DNA of 64,000 bases, taken from Anthopleura xanthogrammica. Its lineage: Eukaryota > Cnidaria > Anthozoa > Actiniaria > Actiniidae. Positions 10,110 through 20,190 of this stretch are shown here, one piece after another. The notes beneath the pieces were generated by a model that saw nothing but the letters and a program-made list of their open reading frames with translations, had not been told where the DNA came from and ran no database searches. The stretch is from NCBI GenBank assembly GCA_964019055.1, contig OZ025218.1, positions 2,563,191 through 2,627,190 of the forward strand. Direction: 5' to 3'. The position numbers were made by a program, and so were the translations under genes. How positions within the stretch are numbered: the first letter of the stretch is position 1; each line of letters starts with the position of its first letter.

Positions 10110-10126
10110 TTTAGGCAAAGCCTAAA
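10110..10126. promoter_or_regulatory. Perfect 7-bp stem-loop downstream of the peptide stop codon
   Basis: TTTAGGC AAA GCCTAAA is a perfect palindrome about 90 bases past the exon 2 stop. It is preserved in all five units (unit 2 near 19453-19469, unit 4 near 41460-41476, with equivalents in units 3 and 5). It might be an RNA structure if transcription runs through, or simply an old inverted repeat. Confidence 0.3.
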
Positions 10127-10214
10127 TTTATATATTACTTGTTTCATTTCGGAGATAATATGAAGGAAAACCACATATAAAGGAAACGTTTCGTTTTAAA
10201 CGTCAGTAATATAT

Positions 10215-10349
10215 CTAGATTGGTACCTTCTCCATAGCTCTTTTTTTTTTACCACTTGTGGGATCGTAAAAGGAACGATGTACATACGCATCATTCTCTT
10301 GAATAGAAACCATTGCAAAGATTACCAACAGTAGCAAAAAAGATCTCAT
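10215..10349 (-). CDS. Small secreted peptide precursor, exon 2, unit 1 (cysteine-free form)
   Basis: The ATG at 10349 opens 44 codons. Residues 1-21 are a classic signal peptide (MRSF, four Leu, VIFAMVS) ending near NDA. Then YVHRSFYDPTSG is followed by KKKR and the tail AMEKVPI. GKKKR is a textbook prohormone-convertase site with an amidation-donor Gly. The frame continues upstream to another ATG, but that part lies in an intron: AG acceptor (TTGTTACAG) at 10384, GTGAGT donor at 10446, 63 nt, identical placement in all units. Exon 1 (from 10447 upward) is non-coding. An alternative donor AAG|GTACC at 10227/10226 would drop the last codons and add the exon at 7620-7694, giving 65 aa. A 7-bp stem-loop sits in the 3' flank (10110-10126). 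Function is unknown: neuropeptide, antimicrobial or venom-type peptide are all possible. Confidence 0.6.
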   Translation of the reverse strand: MRSFLLLLVIFAMVSIQENDAYVHRSFYDPTSGKKKRAMEKVPI

Positions 10350-10383
10350 TTTACTGCAGCGGTTCAGTTTAAAATCAGGCGTT

Positions 10384-10446
10384 CTGTAACAAAATAATAG
10401 AAGAGACATTATAAATATGATGAAAAAAGCTGTATTTAAAACTCAC
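10384..10446 (-). other. 63-nt intron of the unit 1 peptide gene
   Basis: Minus-strand GTGAGT donor (10446-10441) and TTGTTACAG acceptor ending at 10384. Copies of exactly 63 nt lie at 19726-19788, 28501-28563, 41734-41796 and 57462-57524. Keeping length and both splice sites while internal bases change supports a functional intron between a 5' untranslated exon and the signal-peptide exon. Confidence 0.6.
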
Positions 10447-10789
10447 CTCATCACGATCAGTTATCCGTGTGACTTTACTTTTATCACTGAGCGACCCTTA
10501 CGATCCCTCTTGGCGACCATTTCAACTGTAAACAACTTGTTGCGTTAACTCGTAAAGAGACCTCAACGGAACAGTTTAAATGGTTTGCCCAGAGAATTTT
10601 CTTTTGATTCTAATAGAGATACATTAGATAATTCTTTGGGTGTAGGTTTTTTATGATTTGGAAAAAAGAGCACATAGTTTTTATAAACCGTATTTTAAGG
10701 CCTTAATTTGCATTTGTGAACTTTGGAAATAATGAGCTCCTTAGATAATTTTTTTCGGATCTTAAAACGCCAAATATTCTAAAACATAT

Positions 10790-11110
10790 ACAACCAAAAG
10801 GTAGATGAATATCAATTTTTTTCGATTTAAAAAGCCGACCAAAAAAATAGGTAAGTAATACAGCTGTAGGATGCGCTTATTTTTACACTAAATTCCGTAC
10901 TCTCGGCTGTTATTCAGTTCGATGCATAGGGATCAAATAGAATGTTGTCGTAAATTTCTCGGAAACAAAGTTGTTTTTTTTTCAAAAACTCCAGGATGTA
11001 TTTCATACTAAGGGCTATCAATATAAAAATATAAGCAAAATCGATTTTTGCACTTCTTTCGATGCTTGGTCGATTTTTACAGACAGTCGCTCTGAATCTG
11101 ACTCAAAATA
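10790..11110. repeat. Diverged copy of the arm sequence of the unit 4 transposon
   Basis: The stretch with CTCGGAAACAAAG, a repeated ATCGATTTTTG and TCGATTTTTACAGACAG resembles, with many changes, the inverted-repeat arm at 45764-46288 (CTCGGAAATGAAG, ATCGAATTTTTGACTG, TCGATTTTTGCTGACAT). Equivalent copies are in every unit (for example 31860-32090). It appears to be an older relative of the TAA-flanked element. Confidence 0.4.
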
Positions 11111-12461
11111 GACAGGAAAAAGAAGACATTGTCGAAAATGTATGTTTTTCTCCTCTTGGTATGTAAGTGGTCAAATCTGCCTTTGAGCACAATTTGATCT
11201 TAAATCCTAAAAATGATTCTATTGAAATTTCAAATGATTAAACAAATCATGTACGAGTATGATTTCAGATCAAAACTGCACGACATGAAGTTCAGTTATA
11301 CCCGATTTGTATTCTGTTTTGCCAAAGATAAAGAATCAAGGAGCAAGAGACCGATTCAAAAATGGCGTCACGAGAAATAGTATTCTCATGTTTAAAGCTT
11401 ATACTTTCCTCGAACTCGATCATAAAACTACATCTTTTGGTTTTAAACTTGAAAAAAAACTTGCTGCTTTCTTAAATACTACGGGAAATAGTATTAGAAT
11501 TCGGGAAAAGCTCTAATTTTGGTTCATATGAGTGAATTCTTTTTACCATTTTTTCGTTAGTAGAACTGATGTGTAATTCATACCCCTTACTTTTGGCCAT
11601 CATGCTACAAATTTCTTATATTTGTCAACAACTTTTAGCAAAACAAACATTAATACCTCGTAGCTGCGCAACATTAAATATTTGAAAAATAATCTATCTG
11701 AGTAATTGTTCTTTACGATGAGACGATTAAGATAAGCATTTACAAATTACAAATACAGCTATCATTTTTTTGGACCTAAGGCATAGGAAGAATAAACGAT
11801 GGGATCACACAAGTAGATGGAAACATACCTTGATATACGAGTTGTGCTTTTGTGCTTCAAGAAGACTTATGGTCAGAAGTTGAATTAGAGTCGCAATTTA
11901 TAACAGCGCCTTAAAATTATGAATAATGATAATAATATTAATAACAATCAATAATAATTACAAACTCATTAGAAAATCTGGAACTCATTGGAAAATTCGA
12001 TAAAAAATCTTCCCAGAAAAGAATTTCAGAAAAAAATTAAAAGCAATTGTTTTCTTACCTATACTTAATTCGACTTACTAAAATAATCTTCTTTTAAAAA
12101 CCTAATGGTGAGCTGGCTCGATAACGTAAGTTCCCCTAGCTCGCCGGCACTATTTACATATATTTTCTTTATTTATTTTCATACTAAAAATCTAGTTAAA
12201 TCTTTTGATATTAAGTATAATAATATTAGTAACAATATATCAAATGTATCAAATGTATATTTAACAACGAATGTATTTAAAGTGCAAATAAAGACTTACT
12301 TATTTACTTACTTACCCTTATATCATTGGCTAAGAATACGGTAGTTTCTAGAATAAAGGGCGAAAGGGTTTCCTGATCGTTTGGTTGCTTGTCTCTCATG
12401 TGCACGGAACGGATAAAAAAAATATTTTGTCATGTTTTCTTGTTTTTGAAAATAAAAACAT

Positions 12462-12623
12462 TTACTCGTTTACTTCTTGTTTCCCTCTGAACCTTAGATG
12501 ACTTTTTGGAGGTTTCTTCATGGATTCCAAATAGTACCCATCTTCTTCTTCTTCGAGTAGATGATGCAATTCTTTAGTTTCTAGAAGAGAGGGCGTTCTT
12601 GTCCCTCGAGGCATGACTGGCAT
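12462..12623 (-). CDS. Hypothetical 53-codon ORF or exon, unit 1
   Basis: ATG to TAA, with an acidic run of four Glu (residues 24-27) followed by DGYYLESMKKPPKSHLRFRG. The last 25 codons align without gaps to the peptide 3' exon (7620-7694) at about half of the bases (GAATCC.AGAAG-type core, GGGA..., same distance to the stop), so it may be a duplicated relative of that exon. A pyrimidine-rich acceptor (CTCTCTTCTAG) precedes the homologous part. No poly(A) signal is obvious downstream. It is intact in units 1 and 2 and frameshifted in units 3-5. No known domain. Confidence 0.28.
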   Translation of the reverse strand: MPVMPRGTRTPSLLETKELHHLLEEEEDGYYLESMKKPPKSHLRFRGKQEVNE

Positions 12624-12889
12624 AGAAAGATATCACCCTCATTTTGCATTTTGCAGAAGATGGAGGGTTGTCCAATGCACACGACTTGAGTCAACTCGTT
12701 TGTTGATTTATAACTTTTGTGAAAATCAATTTTTTTAGGTAACCCTTCAAAGATTATTATCAGGAAAGGAAAAGTAAAATAAGAAGTAAGACTACATTAA
12801 TTTTCGCAAACAAGTCATAGTCAAACATCTAATTTTACAAGAATTTCCAATAAAGTGTATCTGTAAGGGAAAAAACAACGAACTGAAAG

Positions 12890-13165
12890 GAAATAATCTA
12901 ATTTCATTCTGTTTCTGTTTCTAAACCTTGAATTCTTGTCAAGATAAATGTCATGTGAAAAAAAACAACAAAGCATTTCTTTAATTAGTCCTACGTCTGC
13001 CCCCTTTTAATTTATCTCAACGCCATCTTACTAATCAAATAGGTAATAATCTATCTTAGGTTGTACACATTTTTAGCATAATAAAACAGGAAGATTCGGA
13101 TATCGATGGCAACATTTGCTGCTTCTCAAAAAACTACGGGGTTGAATAGGATATAAAACAGAATC
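12890..13165. repeat. Inverted copy of the 250-bp internal repeat (partner at 15270-15515)
   Basis: The reverse complement of 15270-15515 reads through this region with clear similarity: TTTCTAAACCTTGAA, TCTTACTAATCAAATAG, GGAAGATTCGGAT and ACAGAATCTTTG are shared in order. A further direct relative sits at 4840-5030. The same arrangement recurs in every unit. Confidence 0.5.
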
Positions 13166-13329
13166 TTTGAAAAAACTGATGCTTTTCAATCGAAATATGA
13201 TCAAGATGGTTGAAATATGTGTTTATTCAGCTTCAAGAAAATATATACTTTTATAGACATTGGATGAGTAATTTGTGCGCTACAAGGGGCCCTCGTTACT
13301 TAAAGAGGCATTCTAGTTCAACCGTTCTT

Positions 13330-13605
13330 GTTAAGTTCCCCCTGACTTTTAGAGAACGATGCGCAATAATATTGAAATATATTAAAGCAGCATAGTTAAA
13401 GCGGTCTTGATAAGTTCTTCTTGCTTAAGAGAACGACGCAATTGCATTGAAATATATTCAAGCGGCATAATTTAAACGAGATGACTAAGCGTTTGATTGT
13501 TATTTTGGTCTTGATGAGTTCTCAGTGATCTTTAAAGAACGACGCAATGGCATTGAAATATATTCAAGCGACATAGTTCAAGCGAAATGACTTAACTTAT
13601 GGGTG
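13330..13605. repeat. Minisatellite of about three 85-100-bp repeats, unit 1
   Basis: Each repeat contains AGAACGACGCAAT, ATTGAAATATATTCAAGCGG and CATAGTT(C)AAGCG-type blocks. Unit 2 has a similar array at about 23040-23300. Units 3, 4 and 5 have only one repeat (for example 36015-36085), so the array expanded or contracted between units. Confidence 0.55.
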
Positions 13606-13984
13606 CCAGAGGAGTGCGGTAAATGCTATATCGCACAATGTACGAATTTTGCTAATGTAGTTTGCTATTCTGCTATCGTACTATGGTGTAGAATAGCAGA
13701 ATAACAGTGAAGTTCAGTTAGCACTATTTGTGTAGAATAACAGAATAGCAGAATAACTGCAGTGACGTTTAGTAAAGACCATATATGTGTGTTGAAGCTG
13801 ATTCTTATGAAAATCTTAAAACTGGTTGAAAGACACTACTTTTTGAACAATATTATTCATTATGAATATCATTAGCCTCATAACTTCTAATTTTACCTTC
13901 AGTAAGATATTTCCCATAAACCTTTAAACTGTTTCAAGGACTATTTTTGAACAATATCATGAATTATATTATTGCTTTTTTACA

Positions 13985-14165
13985 TTTTAAAATACTAATT
14001 TCCGTTCAGATTAATATATATATATATATATACATGCTTTTATCTTTTTATATTTTATCATTTGTCTATATTATTATTTTATTATTATATTGTTAAAGCA
14101 TCGTGACCCTGTTTAGATGCTTTGAAATAAATCATTATTATTATTATATTATTATTAAAATAGCA
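13985..14165. repeat. (TA)n and (TTA)n-rich simple repeats
   Basis: A run of TA dinucleotides near 14008-14031 is followed by ATT/TTA-rich simple sequence to about 14160. It is unit-1-specific and lies where units 2-4 carry the recombinase pseudogene. Confidence 0.6.
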
Positions 14166-14259
14166 AAATAGCAGTGAGGTTTAGTAAAGAGTATATGGGC
14201 TAAAGTAGCGCTAAAGCTACTGTGCCAAATAGCAGAGTCAACAACATATGATTACATGA

Positions 14260-15174
14260 CAGAGGGTCCAGGGTTATCTCATGATGCATTGCGCTTACCC
14301 ATTGTAAACATTGAACCATCTCAGCGTTGAAGAAGCGAATACAAAGCCGCTTTTAAAGCCATGATTAACCAACAAAATCGTGAACAATGAAAGTAGGGTT
14401 AACGTGTGTTGTTTTTTTAACAATACTTATGTTTACACCAAAAGGTAATGATATATTTGGAATGGTCCATGAAAAATTTGATCTTTTAGAAAGGCGGCTT
14501 GATACGCTTCAAATATTCTAGCGTCAGATGTTGTAGGCAAAATGCTTATTTCTCAGGAAATATATGAGTATTTTTCGTTTTAATACCAGCATGCCTTAGC
14601 TTAAGGGTTAATTCATACTGGTATATGAAAGTACTCCAAAGTACTCCAGGTTTTAGATAAGTTTAGGACCTCTGAAAATAGCCATTTTTTGACACTTCGA
14701 GAAGAACTGAACATTGGAATGTATAAATAATAAACGGACGTCGAGTCAAATCACAGTATATTTTACACAAACGACAAGAAAAGTAATAAATCTATAACTT
14801 ATCCATATAATAGGTACTGAAATAAGGAAAATAAGCGCTGGGATACGCACTTTGTTGAACAACGAGTCCATGGAACAGTTGTTACTCGTCTCTTTCTCTC
14901 AAATTTCTCCAGATAACTGACATGAATCAGTCTTAAAACAACTTCAACTCCTGCCAAGGCGGGTATAGAAACATAAAAATCGTCTTTCGATACACAGTGA
15001 ACGTAAAATAAGGAAAAATTCTGGGAAAGATGCCGAGTATTCAGAAACTGAACTAAACTCCGCCATGTTGATCTTCACTCAGAGCCTGCTCAAACAAAGT
15101 AATGACGTCACGAAAGAATTGATAATATACTATGAAACGCAATGCATCATGGGATAACCCTGGACCCTCCTCTG
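14260..15174. mobile_element. Non-autonomous hAT-like DNA transposon (915 bp), unit 1 only
   Basis: The element begins CAGAGGGTCCAGGGTTATC and ends with the complement (GATAACCCTGGACCCTCCTCTG is 2 bases longer because of an AG indel). The repeats extend through CATGATGCATTGCG, about 33 bases. It is flanked by ATTACATGA at 14251-14259 and 15175-15183, an 8-9-bp target duplication. Units 2-4 show the single, unoccupied ATTACATGA at the same place (24143-24151 in unit 2). CAGAG-type ends and an 8-bp duplication fit the hAT superfamily. No transposase frame is present. Confidence 0.75.
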
Positions 15175-15269
15175 ATTACATGATAAAATTAATAGTAAAT
15201 ATACCAGAAGACCTACGTTTGAGTGCTCTTCAATAAATACACATCAATTCGTTTCTCTTAGAAAAAGAT

Positions 15270-15515
15270 TCTGTTTCATATCTAATTCAACCAAGTGGTT
15301 TTTCAAGAAGCTGCAAATGTAGTTGACATCCGAATCTTCCTTATCTAGTATGCTGAAAATATGTGCATCCCAAGATGGATCATAATCTATTTGATTAGTA
15401 AGATGTCGTCAAACTAAAAGAAAGCAGACGTAAGACTACAGAAATATTTCAAGTTGCTCTTGCTTTGACAGGATACTTCAAGGTTTAGAAACAGAAAGAA
15501 AATGAAATTTGTTTG
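15270..15515. repeat. Direct copy of the 250-bp internal repeat, end of unit 1
   Basis: Contains GTTTCATATCTAATTCAACC, an AAGAAGCTGCAAATG motif and ATGCTGAAAATATGTGCATCCC, shared in diverged form with 4840-5030 and in inverted form with 12890-13165. The reverse strand of each direct copy carries a CAG|CTTCTTGAA acceptor-like site. Confidence 0.5.
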
Positions 15516-16193
15516 TTCTGATTTTAGTTAGTTTCTTTTCTGTTCATTTGGATTTTTGATGAGGATTGCTTATGAAATTTGATTTGATCTATTTTCTTAA
15601 AATAAAAGTAAAATTATGTAAAATGAACATCAGTACGTTTATTTATGTGGAATTCATTTCTTTCAGGATTTGAAATGATCAGTTCAACAAGCTGTAAATG
15701 TCATGGGCCTCTTCGACTAAAGTACAACTTTTATACCGTATTCAACTGAGTTCTCAGTTCAAGAAGCTGTAAATGTTGCCATCCGAATTCTAATTTCGAA
15801 TTCAGTGTTCCATTATGCTGAAAATACGTGCATTCCTAATTAGATGCAGCAGGCGCACGTAGGACTAAAGGAATATTTTGTTTTTGTTTTGACACGATAC
15901 TTCAAGGTTTAGAAACAAAAAGCAAAAGGAGATTTGTTTATTGCAATTTTAGTTTCTTTGGTTTTAATCCTTACACTTTTGGAAAACTCTTGGACAGTCA
16001 ATCAGATATGATGTTTGAGGTGGATTCCTTTTGAAAAACTGATTTTTTCTTTTTTTCTCAGAATAAGAGTGAAATTATCCAAAATCAACATCCGTACGTT
16101 TATTTCATATGGTATTCATACACATCTTTAGTCCAAATGTTAAAAAAAAACTGCTCAAACTTAAGGATCTAATATATCTACATCATGCGCCAT

Positions 16194-16232
16194 TCATGTT
16201 TCAGAGTCATCATCATAGTCTACTTCCAAAAG
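16194..16232 (-). other. Candidate terminal exon, unit 2
   Basis: Counterpart of 5283-5321, reading LLEVDYDDDSET and TGA after an AAAAG acceptor-like site. Downstream AATAAA is kept. Confidence 0.25.
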
Positions 16233-16968
16233 CTTTTGATAATTGCCTCCAGTGTCTCATCTAGCCGTTCACCAGAAGAAAACTATACTGGCTTTAAGAT
16301 AAATTTATTACGCACCTACAATTGGAACTTATTATGGCAAGTTCAGGTTTTAATACAAATTAAAGGTCCTATGCTTAGTTAGTTATCGGAGATTAAGGTG
16401 GCTCGATGTGGTTTTGTCGGTGCGCTAAATCGCATATATGTGGAAGCAAACAATTCCTGGGGGAAAGAAAGATTTAAAGAGAAAGATTAAATTAAAAAAA
16501 AAACATGAAATGTTAGTGCGTTTTCATTAAATATCTTGAAGGATGAGTACTTTGCTCAAGGTTGAGAAAATTTGAATCTCCCTGTTTCATTATGCTGAAA
16601 ATGTATGCTTTCCGAAATAGATTATTATAGAGAAGCACTATAGTTAAGAAAAAAATGGGAACCCATCGAGTTTAGCAAAAGAAGATTCACCATGGATTTT
16701 TGTAGATTAAACCCCAAGGGGAGACCAGAAAAACTTAATTACACTGCAAGAATAATCCTTCAGTTTAGAAATATATAAGTATAGTAAACAAGTAAACGGA
16801 CAAATAGATAATCAGCCCCGTGTATATCAACTTTTATTGGTTATCAAACGATTATTACATATTATTTTTGTGGTTTCCCACGATATTGACCAACCAACTG
16901 TTGCCATGACATATTACATTTTTTAACTTAAAGGTATTAATGGTTTCTGGACTGTTGGGATGAAGAAG

Positions 16969-17043
16969 CTATTCGTATTCATTCTTCCTCCCGAAAGCAC
17001 TCATCCTTCTAAATCTGGCTTCCTTCTTGGATTCATCAAATAC
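16969..17043 (-). CDS. Peptide gene, probable 3' coding exon, unit 2
   Basis: Same 24 codons and TAG as in unit 1, after the TTTATCTAG acceptor. An AATAAA on the minus strand (16838-16833) lies about 130 bases beyond the stop, a reasonable poly(A) signal and 3' UTR length. Exon 2 is at 19557-19691, intron about 2.5 kb. Confidence 0.5.
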   Translation of the reverse strand, partial: VFDESKKEARFRRMSAFGRKNEYE

Positions 17044-18114
17044 CTAGATAAAGAAAAGAAACTTCTCTAAAGCTTGACACAATGTTATTAAAAAAACTTA
17101 TTATAGAAAACGCATGCCAATGCGTTAAATAACATTGATAAAATAAATATTGTTTTTCTGAGTCTTTCTAAAGGTGGTACCGGTATCTTCGCCTGCAAAG
17201 ATGATATATTTTCTTCACATGAGAAGATACTTCTTCTGACATGAAATAGTTTAATTCTAAAATGTATTAAGATAAGATGTCTATTCGACAATAATTTATT
17301 AAACAGTATATTACGAGACAACTTTGCAGGTACAAATTTGTTCTATTCGTGTTGAGAAATGTCACACTTTTTTTTGTTTCTTTAATTGTTTGTTTGTTTT
17401 TGGGTTTTCGGTTTTGGCTTATTTATTTTTTTAAATAGACTAATTCCATAAGTCGGTGGTACTGCTCTTTCGTCGATTCTGGATAACGCTTATACAACCT
17501 AGTAGAACGACGACATCTCAGTCTATTGTTTTAAGAGGCCGATTGTTTTAGCAAAGCTCCCGCTCCGGCCCGCGCGAGCGGAACACTATAATTAATGAAA
17601 AATGGTAACCCATCGATTTGATTGCGATATCACCTTGTCAATACGGCATCCGGGTTCCTGCGCACTTTGCTTACTCGGAAATGCACAGAAAACATCACAA
17701 TATGTAGTCAAAGATGGATCAAGAAGTATTTTTTTCCGTTGGTTTTGCAAAGCAAAGAATGAGTTTTATCCATGACTGAAAGCACAGATTTCAGAATTAA
17801 AGAAGTCGACAAAACTAGCTGCAGAAACTCTCGACAAGGCCGTTGTTTCGGCAAACATTGACAGAACAACGTGGATTTTACGTTTTTACATCCTTTTCTT
17901 CATTATTTATGAACCAAAAAAGCTATACTTGAAGCTTTGAATTGTGGTTTTTGATTCCACTTCAAGAAAAAAGGCTAGAAAAAAGACGTAGTTTTGTTTG
18001 AAAATAATATTTGACGGTCAGCGAGCCTCCCTCGCGCAGGATATTGTGATGTCAAAATCAGATTTCCTGAAACTTCCCATATGAATAGTTTTTTTTTATA
18101 ATTCTACAGATAAT

Positions 18115-18571
18115 TTATTTCAAAGTACACATAACCTTTTTTTCAATGCCTTCAATACTGATTGTACATGAATCAGTTAAATAGTTCAATGGTCAATTAT
18201 TTTTTGGTTTCAGTGATACGTCTTTAAGATATGAAGGCTTATACTTCCAATATGTTAATGACTATGACGTCTAGTAAGGCTTCATTAAATATACAAGCTA
18301 CATATAAAAGCACCACTATTTTACTCATGGTTTACATAAATGAAATTTGTTTTCTTAAAATGGCCAGTGTATTACTAGTCAAAACAAATACACTAAAATA
18401 CCTTAGTAGACGTCACCGTCATAAGATTAACATATTGGAGGTATAAACCTTTATATCTTAAAGACGCATCACTCAGATCAAGACATATTTTACCATTCGA
18501 CTATTTACTTCATGTAGAATCAGTATTGGAGGCATTGAAAAAAGCTCATGTGCATACCAATGTTGAATAAC
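18115..18571. mobile_element. Palindromic foldback element, unit 2
   Basis: Same element as 8774-9229, with four bases lost and four gained in the spacer. Arms still pair over most of their length. Confidence 0.55.
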
Positions 18572-19160
18572 ATATGAAAAAAGAATACAAATTACACCAA
18601 TTATTTGCTATTTATCGGGCTTTTTCCAACAAATAGTATTACAAAATCGCAGTATGAACTTATAAGAAACTAAAAGCTTGTTTATGTTTGTGGACATGTT
18701 AGATATTTCGCTGGATCAAAGTTAAGAATAAATTCCGAACAACATTTTCAAAGATAAATTACTAACAAAGAAAATTATCATTTTGCATTAATAAATCTGT
18801 CTCTTGTTCTTGCATGTGTAATTAAACTAATGTAAGCTCACAGCTTATAATATATTTCGAAAACTTTTGATGTAGTTCACTTTCCAACTCAAAAAATCTT
18901 CACATTTGCTGAATAACATCCTTTATTGTATGATTATCAATGACATACCTATATTTCTTTATTTTAAAAATTTGATATTTTCACATTATATTTTGTCCAG
19001 AAACGCCTACTTCAGACAATTAGACATTAAAAAATTTCATGTTATAACATGTTATTTTCACATGTGAAAATATCATCACTATAGTAACATACTTCTTATA
19101 GCAGAAAAAAAGCTCAAAAAAGCTTTCTTTTCTTTTTCATTGATAATAATATAATAAACA

Positions 19161-19246
19161 GAATATTACATGGGCGCTTGGAGATACGAATTTTATCTTC
19201 TCGTGTTAAAAATTTCTAACTCGTTCGCTGCGCCCATGTAATATTC
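19161..19246. mobile_element. Short hairpin element, unit 2
   Basis: Perfect 17-bp terminal repeats as in unit 1; the interior has one extra base. Confidence 0.5.
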
Positions 19247-19556
19247 TCTATTTGTTCTAGACATATATTCATATATGTTCTAAAATCTAATTAGTTTTCT
19301 TCCAACTAAATACGTTCAGTTCTGATGCTTTTGAAGCTTTAAAATATTAATTTTTCTTACAGTTTTTTCTTCTTGTAAAATCACAAGAAGAGGTGGTCCA
19401 ACGATTGTCACGTTTTTAGCACTATATATACTCTTGCATGGGAGCTCCGCTTTTAGGCAAAGCCTAAATTTATATATTACTTGTTTCATTTCGGAGATAA
19501 TATGAAGGAAAACCACATATAAAGGAAACGTTTCGTTTTAAACGTCAGTAATATAT

Positions 19557-19691
19557 CTAGATTGGTACCTTCTCCATAGCTCTTTTTTTTTTACGACTTG
19601 AGGGATCGTAAAAGGAACGATGTAAATACGCATCATTCTCTTGAATAGAAACCATTGCAAAGATTACCAACAGTAGCAAAAAAGATCTCAT
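19557..19691 (-). CDS. Small secreted peptide precursor, exon 2, unit 2 (cysteine-free form)
   Basis: 44 codons with the same signal peptide and tail as unit 1. The segment after the signal is YLHRSFYDPSSR then KKKR: V to L, T to S, and, notably, Gly to Arg just before the basic run, so the amidation donor is lost. The 63-nt intron (19726-19788) and the phase-0 donor (exon end 19569) are preserved. A 240-bp local duplication lies upstream (about 19930-20190). In unit 3 the same three replacements are present. Confidence 0.6.
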   Translation of the reverse strand: MRSFLLLLVIFAMVSIQENDAYLHRSFYDPSSRKKKRAMEKVPI

Positions 19692-19929
19692 TTTACTGCA
19701 GCGGTTCAGTTTAAAATCAGGCGTTCTGTAACAAAATAATAGAAGAGACATTATAAATATGATGCTAAAAGCTGTATTTAAAACTCACCTCATCACGATC
19801 AGTTATCCGTGTGACTTTACTTTTATCAATGAGCGACCCTTACGATCCCTCTTGGCGACCATTTCAACTGTAAATAACTTGTTGCGTTAACTCGTAAAGA
19901 GACCTCAACGGAACAGTTTAAATGGTTTG

Positions 19930-20190
19930 CCCAGAGAATTTACTTTTGATTCTAATAGAAATACATAAGATAATTCTTTGGGTGTAGGTTTTTTGTGATT
20001 TGGAATAAGAGCACATATATTTTTACGTCAATATTACGAGACCACAATTTGCATTGTCGTCTAATAGGGACAGAGAAGCGTCCTTAACGAAACAGTAAAA
20101 AATATTTACTCAGAGATTTTTCTTTTGATTCTGATAGAAATACATTAGATAATCCTCTGGGTGTAGGTTTTTTATGAATTGGAAAAAGAG
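19930..20190. repeat. Local imperfect duplication upstream of the unit 2 peptide gene
   Basis: The motif TTCTTTTGATTCT.ATAGA, ATACAT.AGATAAT and GGGTGTAGGTTTTTT occurs twice, about 190 bases apart (near 19940-20000 and 20120-20185). Other units have one copy. It lies about 150-400 bases upstream of exon 1 and might alter promoter spacing. Confidence 0.45.

Larger units (their letters stand above)
4618..15547. repeat. Tandem array unit 1 (about 10.9 kb)
   Basis: Unit start is the TTGGATTTTTGATGAGG motif, which recurs at 15548, 24516 (one base different), 37315 and 53047. In order the unit holds: two diverged direct copies of a 250-bp repeat (4640-5220), a candidate terminal exon (5283-5321), a unit-specific insertion (5807-7587), the peptide-gene 3' exon (7620-7694), a palindromic element (8774-9229), a short hairpin (9819-9903), peptide exon 2 (10215-10349), a 53-codon ORF (12462-12623), a minisatellite (13330-13605), simple repeats, and a hAT-like insertion (14260-15174). 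It lacks the recombinase pseudogene found in units 2-4. Apart from the peptide gene nothing in the unit is clearly coding. Confidence 0.8.

Noticed and set aside
10350..10409. Extension of the peptide ORF upstream to an earlier ATG (44 to 64 codons), also at 19692-19751
   Set aside because: This part lies across the conserved 63-nt intron, and units 3-5 lack the upstream ATG. The signal peptide begins at the inner ATG.
13600..14230. Regular repeats considered as a CRISPR-like array
   Set aside because: The AATAGCAGAATAAC repeats are irregular, without equal spacers, in a clearly eukaryotic setting. They are simple minisatellite sequence.
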